64,000 nt of DNA from Salegentibacter_A chungangensis (GTDB lineage: Bacteria > Bacteroidota > Bacteroidia > Flavobacteriales > Flavobacteriaceae): positions 186,001 through 250,000 of the forward strand of contig NZ_JBHTLI010000002.1 in assembly GCF_042678405.1 (NCBI RefSeq). The letters are read 5' to 3'. Below are positions 17,234 through 25,405 of this stretch, one piece after another (within the stretch, counting starts at the first letter, position 1; each line of letters begins with the position of its first letter). A model generated the notes under the pieces. That model was not told where the DNA came from, did no database searches, and saw only the letters and a program-made list of their open reading frames with translations. Both the position numbers and the translations under genes were made by a program.

Positions 17234-18436
17234 ATGAAAATGAAATGGCATTTATTATCAGCTTTCTTGCTGATATCGATTTTAAGTGTGAACGCACAGG
17301 AGATTACCGAGAACACATTCGGTAAAGGCCTTGTAAATGTGGTTGCAAAAGACAGTTCTTACAGTTTGAACTTTGCTGCAAGATTTCAATCCCTTTTTAC
17401 AAGCAATTGGGACTCCCCTGATAATTCAGCTTTAGAAAACGGAACTTCTAACTTTTTGGTAAGAAGAGCCCGTTTAAAATTTAAAGGTTTTGCCTACTCT
17501 CCAAAATTGAGATATAAAATGGAACTTGGGCTTTCCAACCGAGATATTTCAGGAGCTTCAGAGTATACCCACGATGCTCCGCGTTATATTCTGGATGCGG
17601 TTATCAAATGGAATTTCTATGAAAATTTCGACCTGTGGGTAGGTCAGACTAAACTTCCGGGTAACCGTGAACGTATAATCTCTTCCGGAAATATGCAAAC
17701 CGTAGATCGTTCCCTGGTAAACAGTGTATTTAATGTAGACCGTGAGATGGGAGTTCAGTTACACCACTATTTTGACCTTGGGAACAACGTGATCTTAAAA
17801 GAGGCGGTTGCTCTTTCACAGGGTGAAGGAAGAAATGTTACCAGAGGAAACAAAGGAGGCTATCATTTCACAGGAAGAGCTGAGCTTTTCCCATTCGGAG
17901 ATTTCGATGCTTATTCAGGAGCCGATTTTGCCAGAGAGGAAACTCCCAAGCTTGCCATTGGTGCAGCATACAGCCATAACGGGAATGCCGTAAGAACAGA
18001 ATCTGTGGACGGAGATTATATGGAAACCGAAACCGGTTTTTACGAAACAGACATCAAAACCTTCTTCCTTGATGCGATGATGAAGTACCGGGGAGTAACA
18101 CTAATGGCCGAATATGCCGATAGGAGTGCAGACAACCCAATAGCTGTTGATGAGAACGGTCTGCCAACCGGAGATGTGGTACAGGTAGGAGACGGTTTTA
18201 ACGCCCAGGCTGCTTATTTATTCAAAAATAATTTTGAAGTTGTTGGTAGATATACTACTATTAAGCTGGATGAAGACATTACCGGTGTTGGTGTTGAAAA
18301 CCAGTACACTTTAGGTCTTTCAAAATATTTGGTTAAACATAAACTTAAGGTTCAGACAGACCTTAGTCTAAACGACTATGCAGACAACCTGGACAACGAG
18401 GTGATGTACAGATTACAAGTTGATATTCATTTTTAA
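17234..18436 (+). CDS. Phosphate-selective porin, OprO/OprP family
   Basis: A 400-residue outer-membrane porin with a signal peptide (residues 1-21, ending VNAQ), alternating amphipathic strands and a terminal Phe (QVDIHF), which is the outer-membrane sorting residue. Segments such as LVRRARLKFKGFAY, DLWVGQTKLPGNRERI and VDREMGVQLHHYF are typical of the family. It should pass phosphate or polyphosphate into the periplasm, where PstS binds it. It is first in the operon, 12 bases before pstS, behind the Pho-box-like repeat, and is presumably induced by phosphate starvation. Confidence 0.9.
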   Translation: MKMKWHLLSAFLLISILSVNAQEITENTFGKGLVNVVAKDSSYSLNFAARFQSLFTSNWDSPDNSALENGTSNFLVRRARLKFKGFAYSPKLRYKMELGLSNRDISGASEYTHDAPRYILDAVIKWNFYENFDLWVGQTKLPGNRERIISSGNMQTVDRSLVNSVFNVDREMGVQLHHYFDLGNNVILKEAVALSQGEGRNVTRGNKGGYHFTGRAELFPFGDFDAYSGADFAREETPKLAIGAAYSHNGNAVRTESVDGDYMETETGFYETDIKTFFLDAMMKYRGVTLMAEYADRSADNPIAVDENGLPTGDVVQVGDGFNAQAAYLFKNNFEVVGRYTTIKLDEDITGVGVENQYTLGLSKYLVKHKLKVQTDLSLNDYADNLDNEVMYRLQVDIHF

Positions 18437-18448
18437 ACATAGAAAACA

Positions 18449-19405
18449 ATGAAAAAAGTATTATTTATTACCGCCCTTGCTTTCTCAATGATTGCCTGTG
18501 GAAACAAAAAAGGACAAAAGGGTGACGAATCCGGAAGCATTTCTGTAGACGGTTCCAGTACAGTTTACCCTATTACCGAAGCTGTTGCTGAAGAATTCAG
18601 ATCAGAGAAACCAAAAGTAAATGTAACCATAGGAGTTTCAGGAACCGGTGGTGGATTCCAGAAGTTCACCCGCGGAGAAACCGATATCTCAGATGCTTCC
18701 AGAGAGATTAAAGACAAGGAGGCTGCGGTTGCAAAAGAGAACGGAATCAATTTTGTAGAGCTTGAAGTTGCATATGACGGACTTGCGGTTGTAATAAATC
18801 CTGAAAATGACTGGGCAAAGTCATTTACCGTGGAAGAACTAAAAAAGATCTGGGAGCCTGCAGCACAAGGCAAGATCACAAAATGGAGCCAGGTAAATCC
18901 GGAATGGCCGGATGAAGAAATTCACCTTTTTGGACCTGGTGTAGCTTCGGGAACATTCGACTACTTTACTGAAGCTATTGTAGGAGAAAGCGGAGCCAGC
19001 CGTGGAGACTTTACTGCCAGTGAAGATGACAATGTACTGGTACAGGGAGTTGCAGGTGATAAGTATGGTCTTGGATTTTTTGGACTGGCTTATTACGAGG
19101 CAAATTCAGACAAACTTGCTTTAGCCGCTGTAGATGGCGGGAATGGTCCTATCACTCCGTCAGCCGAGACGGTTAATAACGGAACATACGCTCCTCTTTC
19201 AAGACCATTATTCATTTATGTAAGCAGTAAAGCAATTCAGAATCCTACCGTGGTGGAATTCGTGAACTTTTATCTTGATGAGGCCGGAAGTCTTGCTAAA
19301 GACGTGGGATACTTCCCGCTTACCGAAGACGAATATGCCGAGCAAAAGGCTAAATTCGAAAGCTTTGTTAAGGAAAATAAAGTTGAGGATAACAAATCAA
19401 AATAA
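18449..19405 (+). CDS. pstS: Phosphate ABC transporter substrate-binding lipoprotein
   Basis: PstS captures phosphate and delivers it to PstCA. The 318-residue precursor has a lipoprotein signal (lipobox AFSMIAC, lipidated Cys17), so it is membrane-anchored in the periplasm. Phosphate-binding segments are visible: DGSSTVYPIT, VSGTGGGFQKFTRGETDISDASR and GPGVASGTFDYFTEAIVG. It is cotranscribed with the porin and separated from pstC by a terminator-like hairpin, which should give it a higher transcript level than the permease genes. Confidence 0.96.
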   Translation: MKKVLFITALAFSMIACGNKKGQKGDESGSISVDGSSTVYPITEAVAEEFRSEKPKVNVTIGVSGTGGGFQKFTRGETDISDASREIKDKEAAVAKENGINFVELEVAYDGLAVVINPENDWAKSFTVEELKKIWEPAAQGKITKWSQVNPEWPDEEIHLFGPGVASGTFDYFTEAIVGESGASRGDFTASEDDNVLVQGVAGDKYGLGFFGLAYYEANSDKLALAAVDGGNGPITPSAETVNNGTYAPLSRPLFIYVSSKAIQNPTVVEFVNFYLDEAGSLAKDVGYFPLTEDEYAEQKAKFESFVKENKVEDNKSK

Positions 19406-19416
19406 CTTTTCATTCT

Positions 19417-19456
19417 AAAAGAGCATTAGGTTCATAAAAACCTAATGCTCTTTTTT
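19417..19456 (+). terminator. Terminator-like hairpin inside the pst operon
   Basis: A perfect 16-bp stem, AAAAGAGCATTAGGTT (19417-19432) with AACCTAATGCTCTTTT (19439-19454), has a 6-base loop and is followed by more T. It lies between pstS and pstC, so it probably allows partial read-through or protects the porin-pstS message. Confidence 0.85.
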
Positions 19457-19469
19457 AATTGTTCATTTA

Positions 19470-20348
19470 ATGCGAAAACTAAAAGAATTAGTAATTGAGC
19501 GACTCTTGCTGGCAAGCTCCTTAATTACTATTGCCGTTACCATAGGTATCATTTTAGTTTTGTCTATTGAAGCTGTAAATTTTTTCAGCGAGGTTTCCAT
19601 TTTTGACTTCCTTACCGATACTCAATGGACTCCTTTATTCACCGACAAACATTTTGGTATCTTGGCTCTTTTATCGGGTACTTTGCTTACTTCGGTTATT
19701 GCAATTGCTTTTGCGGTACCGGTAGGATTATCCATAAGTATCTATTTAAGCGAATATGCGCCCAAGAGCTTCAGAAGGACCATCAAGCCATTACTAGAAT
19801 TATTAGCAGCCGTACCTACTGTGGTTTACGGTTTTTTTGCGTTAATGGTGGTAACGCCCTTCTTACAGTCCATTTTTCCAGAAATTTCAAGTTTCAACTC
19901 CCTTTCAGCCGGTATCGTAATGGGGATAATGATTATTCCTTACATATCTTCCTTAAGTGAAGATGCCCTGCACGCGGTACCAAACTCTTTAAGGGAAGCA
20001 GCTTACGGAATGGGATCTACCAAACTTCAGAATTCTTTAAAAGTAATGGTTCCTGCAGCTTCATCAGGAATCGTGGTTTCCATAATCCTGGCTATTTCAA
20101 GGGCGATTGGAGAAACGATGATCGTGGCCATAGCAGCGGGACAACAACCGAGATTTACATTTGACCCTACCGTTCCGGTAGAGACCATAACGGCTTATAT
20201 CGTACAGGTAAGCCTGGGAGATGTACAGCACGATTCCCTGGAATATAAGACTATTTTTGCGGCGGGGATCACCCTGTTCATATTTACATTCCTTTTGAAC
20301 ACCTTGAGTTACAGAATCAGAAAAAAATTCCAGGAGAAATATGAATAA
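19470..20348 (+). CDS. pstC: Phosphate ABC transporter permease PstC
   Basis: One of the two inner-membrane subunits of the high-affinity phosphate importer. The 292 residues contain six predicted membrane helices and the permease coupling segment (EDALHAVPNSLREAAYGMGSTK) that contacts PstB. The start ATG lies 13 bases past the end of the T tail of the upstream hairpin, and the end overlaps pstA by 8 bases, so translation of the two permeases is coupled. Confidence 0.95.
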   Translation: MRKLKELVIERLLLASSLITIAVTIGIILVLSIEAVNFFSEVSIFDFLTDTQWTPLFTDKHFGILALLSGTLLTSVIAIAFAVPVGLSISIYLSEYAPKSFRRTIKPLLELLAAVPTVVYGFFALMVVTPFLQSIFPEISSFNSLSAGIVMGIMIIPYISSLSEDALHAVPNSLREAAYGMGSTKLQNSLKVMVPAASSGIVVSIILAISRAIGETMIVAIAAGQQPRFTFDPTVPVETITAYIVQVSLGDVQHDSLEYKTIFAAGITLFIFTFLLNTLSYRIRKKFQEKYE

Positions 20349-21195
20349 TATCAGAAAAAACAGACTCAAAGATCAGGCCTTCAAATACTGGGGAGTTACC
20401 TGTACCCTTTTAGGACTGGTACTATTGGCTATTTTTATCGGGAATATCCTGATAGATGGAGTTATGAGGATAGACTGGGATTTTATAACCAATCTGCCGT
20501 CAAGAAAAGCCGAAAAATCAGGAATCTTCACTGCTCTAATGGGAAGTATCTGGGTACTGGTTTTAACCACTATCATCGCCCTTCCTGTTGGGATTGCAGC
20601 TGCGATCTATCTCGAAGAGTACAATAAGAAGAACAAGCTTTCTACGATACTTGAAGTAAATATTTCCAATCTTGCCGGGGTACCATCGGTTATCTATGGT
20701 CTTTTGGGGCTTGAAGTATTTGTACGTATTATGGAAATGGGATCGAGTGTACTGGCAGGTAGTTTTACCCTTGCCCTGCTGATCCTGCCAATTGTGATCG
20801 TTTCTACCCGAGAAGCTTTGAAAGCTGTTCCAAAATCGGTTAGAGATGCCTCTTTTGCGATGGGAGCCTCTAAATGGCAAACCGTGTACCACCAGTTATT
20901 ACCGGCCTCTTTTGGAGGTATTTTAACAGGGGTGATCCTTGCCCTTTCCAGAGCCGTTGGGGAAACCGCTCCGCTAATTGTTATCGGAGCTTTGGCCTAT
21001 GTGCCTTTTGCGCCCACTTCTACTATGGATGAGTTCTCGGTATTGCCTATACAGATCTTTAACTGGATCACCAGGCCACAGCACGGTTTCGTGGAAAATG
21101 CTGCGGCAGCCATCATTATATTATTGTTGATTACCTTTGTAATGAACGGAATTGCTGTTTACTTCAGAAATAAATGGCAGAAAAAGTTTAAATAG
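20341..21195 (+). CDS. pstA: Phosphate ABC transporter permease PstA
   Basis: The second permease subunit, 284 residues with about six membrane helices. The EAA-type coupling loop is TREALKAVPKSVRDASFAMG and the family motif SRAVGETAPL follows. It overlaps pstC by 8 bases and precedes pstB by 15. Together PstC and PstA form the inner-membrane channel energised by PstB. Confidence 0.95.
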   Translation: MNNIRKNRLKDQAFKYWGVTCTLLGLVLLAIFIGNILIDGVMRIDWDFITNLPSRKAEKSGIFTALMGSIWVLVLTTIIALPVGIAAAIYLEEYNKKNKLSTILEVNISNLAGVPSVIYGLLGLEVFVRIMEMGSSVLAGSFTLALLILPIVIVSTREALKAVPKSVRDASFAMGASKWQTVYHQLLPASFGGILTGVILALSRAVGETAPLIVIGALAYVPFAPTSTMDEFSVLPIQIFNWITRPQHGFVENAAAAIIILLLITFVMNGIAVYFRNKWQKKFK

Positions 21196-21210
21196 CACAA
21201 GTGTTATACT

Positions 21211-22017
21211 ATGATCAAAAAGAAAAAAAAGAAGGAAAGCGTTATAGACAGCAGCCTTCAACGAAAATATAAACTTCAGGCCAAGAATGTAAAAGTATGG
21301 TATGGCGATTTTCTCGCCATTAAAGGGGTTAGTATGGATATTAAACCCAACAAGGTTACCGCTTTTATTGGCCCTTCAGGATGTGGTAAATCTACGTTCC
21401 TGAGGTTGTTCAACCGAATGAATGACTATGTTGACAGCTTCAGAATGGAAGGTGAGATCAATATTGACGGAGAGAATATTTACGATAAGGATATAAACGT
21501 AGAATTACTGAGAAAGCAGGTGGGAATGGTATTTCAAAAACCTAACCCTTTCCCTAAATCTATCTACGAAAATGTTGCGTACGGTCTGAAAATACAGGGA
21601 ATCAAAGACAAGAGCTTTCTAAAGGAGCGTGTTGAAGAGTCTTTGAAGCAGGTTGGACTATGGAATGAAGTTGAAGACGATCTTAACAAATCGGCTCTTG
21701 CTCTCTCCGGAGGTCAGCAGCAAAGGCTTTGTATAGCCCGCGCCCTGGCTGTGGAACCCTCCATTATTTTAATGGATGAACCTACTTCTGCCCTGGACCC
21801 TATCTCAACTGCCAAGATAGAAGACCTTATCTATCAGTTAAAAGAAAAGTATACTATCGTGATCGTTACCCACAATATGCAGCAGGCAAGTCGAGTAAGT
21901 GACAGTACTGCCTTCTTCTATATGGGAGATCTCATAGAGTTTGACAAGACTAATAAACTATTTACCCACCCGGAAAAAGAACAAACCGAGAATTATATCA
22001 CCGGTCGTTTCGGATAA
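21211..22017 (+). CDS. pstB: Phosphate ABC transporter ATP-binding protein
   Basis: The ATPase of the phosphate importer, 268 residues. It has Walker A GPSGCGKST, the Q-loop in GMVFQKPNPFP, the signature LSGGQQQRL, Walker B LMDEPTSALDP and the switch His in VTHNM. The N-terminus carries a lysine-rich run before the nucleotide-binding domain, slightly longer than usual. The start is 15 bases after pstA and phoU begins 10 bases after the stop. Confidence 0.97.
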   Translation: MIKKKKKKESVIDSSLQRKYKLQAKNVKVWYGDFLAIKGVSMDIKPNKVTAFIGPSGCGKSTFLRLFNRMNDYVDSFRMEGEINIDGENIYDKDINVELLRKQVGMVFQKPNPFPKSIYENVAYGLKIQGIKDKSFLKERVEESLKQVGLWNEVEDDLNKSALALSGGQQQRLCIARALAVEPSIILMDEPTSALDPISTAKIEDLIYQLKEKYTIVIVTHNMQQASRVSDSTAFFYMGDLIEFDKTNKLFTHPEKEQTENYITGRFG

Positions 22018-22027
22018 ACCTTCAACT

Positions 22028-22702
22028 ATGATAAATTTAGATGAACACAGGGATTTGTTAAAACAGCACGGAATGGAGATGTTCGATCTCTGCCGTAAAC
22101 AGCTAAAAAAATCCAGGGAAGCATTTCTTAATCACGATAATGACCTTGCTGAAGAAGTTCTTCACGCCGAAAACCGGGTCAATAGTCTTGACCTAAGGAT
22201 TGACAGAGACTGCGAACGTTTTATTGCCTTACATAATCCGGTTGCAGTAGACCTCAGGTTTGTATTGGCGTTAAGAAAGATCAATTTCGATCTTGAAAGG
22301 GTTGGTGATCACGCTTATGGAATTTCTAAATATATCGTGGAAGTAGACACCCCTGTAGATCACAAATTACTGGATAACCTGCGTTTCCAGGAAATGTACG
22401 ATTCTGCCCTTTCTATGCTGGATGATATTCAGGTGGCCTTTAAAAATGAAGACGCCTCAAAAGCAAGAAAGGTATTCAAGAAAGATAAGCTACTTAATAA
22501 GATCAACCTGAACTCTTTCAACGTGATCTCTGAAGAGGTAAAGAAAAATCCTGAATTGATCGATCAGTACCTTTTACTATTCTCTGTAATTAAAAAGATA
22601 GAGCGCGTGGGGGATTTGATCACCAATATTGCTGAAGAGATCATTTTCTATATGGAAGCTGAAGTATTGAAACACAGCAGAAAGAAAGGTCCTAAGAAAT
22701 AG
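22028..22702 (+). CDS. phoU: Phosphate-specific transport accessory protein PhoU
   Basis: PhoU is a cytoplasmic helical protein that represses Pho signalling and PstB-driven uptake when phosphate is plentiful. The 224-residue product has two PhoU repeats, each with the metal-binding pattern: DFDLERVGDHAYGIS-like (NFDLERVGDHAYG) in the first and KKIERVGDLITNIAEE in the second. The frame is open further upstream within pstB, but the ATG at 22028 right after pstB fits the family start. It is the last gene of the operon. Confidence 0.95.
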   Translation: MINLDEHRDLLKQHGMEMFDLCRKQLKKSREAFLNHDNDLAEEVLHAENRVNSLDLRIDRDCERFIALHNPVAVDLRFVLALRKINFDLERVGDHAYGISKYIVEVDTPVDHKLLDNLRFQEMYDSALSMLDDIQVAFKNEDASKARKVFKKDKLLNKINLNSFNVISEEVKKNPELIDQYLLLFSVIKKIERVGDLITNIAEEIIFYMEAEVLKHSRKKGPKK

Positions 22703-22728
22703 GTAAAGGAATCTTTATTTCATACAAA

Positions 22729-22758
22729 AAGCCTGGCTGTTCAGCCAGGCTTTTTTTT
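22729..22758 (+). terminator. Terminator of the phosphate operon
   Basis: AAGCCTGGCTG (22729-22739) and CAGCCAGGCTT (22742-22752) form the stem, followed by a run of T to 22758. Confidence 0.9.
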
Positions 22759-22773
22759 GATGTTTTGACATCA

Positions 22774-22803
22774 AAAAAAGCGCAGTAAATACCGCGCTTT
22801 TTT
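22774..22803 (-). terminator. Terminator of dnaK
   Basis: AAAAAAGCGC (22774-22783) pairs with GCGCTTTTTT (22794-22803) around a 10-base loop. It lies 22 bases past the dnaK stop on the minus strand and could work in both directions. Confidence 0.75.
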
Positions 22804-22824
22804 GCAATTATATGGATTCAAAGA

Positions 22825-24750
22825 TTACTTCACTTCTTCGAAGTCTACATCTTCTACATCATCTCCACTTTTGGTGTCTCCACCTTCAGCAGCTCCACCC
22901 TGAGCTCCGGTTGCACCTTGCTGTGCTCCTGCTCCGCCCTGAGCTTCCTGTTGTGCTTTATACATCTCTTCTGAAGCTGTTTTCCAGGCTTCATTGATCT
23001 TGTCTAAAGCAGGCTGAATGGTTTCAACTTCCTTAGTTTCGTAAGCCTTCTTAAGCTCTTCCAATGCATCTTCGATTGGCTTTTTCTTCTCATCAGAAAG
23101 TTTATCACCAAATTCTTTCAATTGCTTTTCAGTCTGGAAGATCATTGCATCAGCTTCGTTAAGCTTATCAACTTTCTCTTTCGCTTGCTTATCAGATTCA
23201 GCATTTGCTTCAGCCTCTTTCTTCATTTTTTCGATTTCCTCTTCTGTCAATCCTGAAGAAGCTTCGATACGAATATCCTGAGACTTACCGGTTGCTTTAT
23301 CTGTAGCGCTTACTTTAATGATACCGTTGGCATCAATATCGAAAGTCACTTCAATTTGAGGAGTTCCTCTTGGCGCTGGTGGAATTCCGTCTAAGTGGAA
23401 TCTACCAATTGTCTTGTTGTCTGCCGCCATTGGACGCTCTCCCTGAAGTACGTGGATCTCAACCGATGGCTGATTATCTGCTGCAGTAGAGAAAGTTTGT
23501 GACTTCTTGGTTGGGATCGTGGTATTGGCCTCGATAAGTTTAGTGTTCACTCCTCCCATAGTTTCAATACCTAAAGAAAGTGGAGTAACATCAAGAAGCA
23601 ATACATCTTTCACGTCTCCTGTAAGTACACCACCCTGGATAGCTGCACCAATCGCCACAACCTCATCCGGGTTCACTCCTTTAGAAGGTTTCTTTCCGAA
23701 GAACGCTTCTACTTCTTCCTGGATCTTAGGAATACGGGTTGAACCACCAACAAGGATTACCTCATCGATATCGCTTTTGGATAGCCCTGCATCTTTTAAT
23801 GCTTTTTGAACCGGGTCCATAGATCTCTTCACAAGATCGTGAGCCAATTGCTCAAATTTAGATCTGGTAAGGGTCTCTACAAGGTGTTTAGGTCCGCTTG
23901 CAGTAGCGGTTACATATGGCAAGTTTACTTCGGTTTGAGAAGAAGAAGAAAGCTCGATCTTCGCTTTCTCTGCAGCTTCTTTTAAACGCTGAAGTGCCAT
24001 AGGATCTTTTCTAAGATCAATATCTTCTGCTTTTTGGAAGGTATCTGCAAGGTAATCTATGATCACCTCATCAAAGTCGTCACCACCAAGGTGAGTATCA
24101 CCGTTAGTAGACAATACTTCAAATACACCGTCTCCCAGTTCAAGGATAGAGATATCAAATGTACCACCACCAAGGTCATACACAGCGATCTTCTGATCCT
24201 GAGATTTTTTGTCCAGTCCGTAAGCAAGTGCTGCTGCGGTTGGCTCGTTAATGATACGGCTTACCTTAAGTCCTGCGATCTCACCGGCTTCTTTTGTAGC
24301 CTGACGCTGAGAGTCATTAAAGTATGCAGGAACGGTAATCACCGCTTCGGTTACATCCTGTCCAAGATAATCTTCTGCGGTCTTCTTCATCTTCTGAAGT
24401 ACCATAGCAGAAAGTTCCTGCGGAGTATACTTTCTTCCGTCTACATCTACACGAGGAGTATCGTTATCTCCTTTTACCACTTTATAAGGTACTCTTCCTG
24501 CTTCTTTTTCAGACTCAGAATATTTGTTCCCCATAAAACGCTTGATAGACGAAATGGTCTTTTGAGGATTGGTCACCGCCTGACGCTTGGCCGGATCCCC
24601 AACTTTTATCTCGCCGCCTTCAACAAATGCAATTACAGAAGGCGTAGTTCTTTTTCCTTCGGCGTTAGGTATCACCGTTGGTTCGTTACCTTCCATTACG
24701 GCAACGCACGAGTTGGTAGTACCTAAGTCAATTCCAATTATTTTACTCAT
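22825..24750 (-). CDS. dnaK: Molecular chaperone DnaK (Hsp70)
   Basis: The ATP-driven chaperone of the cytoplasm, 641 residues. The ATPase domain (about 1-385) opens with IGIDLGTTNSCVAVMEG and contains YDLGGGTFDISIL and VILVGGSTRIPKIQ. The substrate-binding domain follows (DVTPLSLGIETMGG, then IPTKKSQTFSTA), then a helical lid, a Gly/Ala/Gln-rich linker and an acidic tail ending in EEVK. It is alone: grpE and dnaJ are not adjacent. A perfect 8-bp inverted repeat lies 77 bases upstream. No CIRCE element (TTAGCACTC) is present, so HrcA control is not indicated. Confidence 0.99.
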   Translation of the reverse strand: MSKIIGIDLGTTNSCVAVMEGNEPTVIPNAEGKRTTPSVIAFVEGGEIKVGDPAKRQAVTNPQKTISSIKRFMGNKYSESEKEAGRVPYKVVKGDNDTPRVDVDGRKYTPQELSAMVLQKMKKTAEDYLGQDVTEAVITVPAYFNDSQRQATKEAGEIAGLKVSRIINEPTAAALAYGLDKKSQDQKIAVYDLGGGTFDISILELGDGVFEVLSTNGDTHLGGDDFDEVIIDYLADTFQKAEDIDLRKDPMALQRLKEAAEKAKIELSSSSQTEVNLPYVTATASGPKHLVETLTRSKFEQLAHDLVKRSMDPVQKALKDAGLSKSDIDEVILVGGSTRIPKIQEEVEAFFGKKPSKGVNPDEVVAIGAAIQGGVLTGDVKDVLLLDVTPLSLGIETMGGVNTKLIEANTTIPTKKSQTFSTAADNQPSVEIHVLQGERPMAADNKTIGRFHLDGIPPAPRGTPQIEVTFDIDANGIIKVSATDKATGKSQDIRIEASSGLTEEEIEKMKKEAEANAESDKQAKEKVDKLNEADAMIFQTEKQLKEFGDKLSDEKKKPIEDALEELKKAYETKEVETIQPALDKINEAWKTASEEMYKAQQEAQGGAGAQQGATGAQGGAAEGGDTKSGDDVEDVDFEEVK

Positions 24751-24827
24751 AACTTTATACGTTGATTTTTGTGTTATTTTTTCAATGTTTCACCCGTTTA
24801 AAGTCAATCATTGTGCCATCAGAAAAG

Positions 24828-24846
24828 TTATGACAGGTTGTCATAA
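24828..24846. promoter_or_regulatory. Perfect palindrome upstream of dnaK
   Basis: TTATGACA-GGT-TGTCATAA is a perfect 8-bp inverted repeat with a 3-base centre, in the divergent region between dnaK and the monooxygenase-like gene. On the minus strand one arm runs into TAACTTTT, one base off a -7 element, so a protein bound here could cover the dnaK promoter. The binding factor is unknown. Confidence 0.55.
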
Positions 24847-24945
24847 TGCCTGAAGCTCTCCCCTGCAAAGCTTTAACAATAAATTACCACCACCAAATCG
24901 TCACTTTCCTTAACTTATATGTGTTAATTTTTAAACTGATTTGAG

Positions 24946-25239
24946 ATGATTAAGAAAGGATTACTGGCCACCGTTGTTGCCAAAGAAGGAAAGGAAAAAG
25001 AAGTGGAAACTTTTTTAGAAAATGCCGTGGAAATGGCTAAAAAAGAGGATAAGACCATACACTGGTTCGCCTTTAAAATGGATGCTGAAACCTTCGGAAT
25101 ATTTGACACCTTTGAAGGAGAAGAGGGTCAGAAAGCCCATCTTAACGGAGAGATCGCAAAAAAATTAATGGAGAGTGCCAAAGATCTTTTGCGCGCCACG
25201 CCAAATATTTCTAAGATAGACATTCTGGCTGCCAAATAA
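24946..25239 (+). CDS. Antibiotic biosynthesis monooxygenase (ABM)-like small protein
   Basis: A 97-residue ferredoxin-like alpha/beta protein of the ABM/YgiN type: VVAKEGKEKEVETFLENAVEMAKKEDKTIHW, then TFGIFDTFEGEEGQKAHLNGEIAKKLM. Such proteins form dimers. Some are cofactor-free quinol monooxygenases and many are uncharacterised. There is no signal peptide. It is divergent from dnaK and shares the palindrome region, so common regulation is possible. The function given is only family level. Confidence 0.75.
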   Translation: MIKKGLLATVVAKEGKEKEVETFLENAVEMAKKEDKTIHWFAFKMDAETFGIFDTFEGEEGQKAHLNGEIAKKLMESAKDLLRATPNISKIDILAAK

Positions 25240-25377
25240 ACCAAATTGGCTTCCATTACAGACGAATGGCTCTCCCACTATTTCTCATCTTTTCATTGCT
25301 ATCCAAACTTTCTTCCACCTGCATACGGAATTGTTTATTATTTTTTCATTTTTTTCTCTGCAGCGCTAACAAATCAT

Positions 25378-25385
25378 TATTTTTG
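25378..25385 (+). promoter_or_regulatory. Probable -7 element before sdaA
   Basis: TATTTTTG is a perfect TAnnTTTG match 20 bases before the sdaA ATG. No good TTG lies about 20 bases further up (nearest CTG at 25358), so the promoter may be weak or regulated. Confidence 0.5.
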
Positions 25386-25405
25386 CCCTCAAATAGTACT
25401 CTGAA

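Noticed and set aside
24751..24945. CIRCE element upstream of dnaK
   Set aside because: No TTAGCACTC/GAGTGCTAA pair is present; the inverted repeat seen has a different sequence and spacing.
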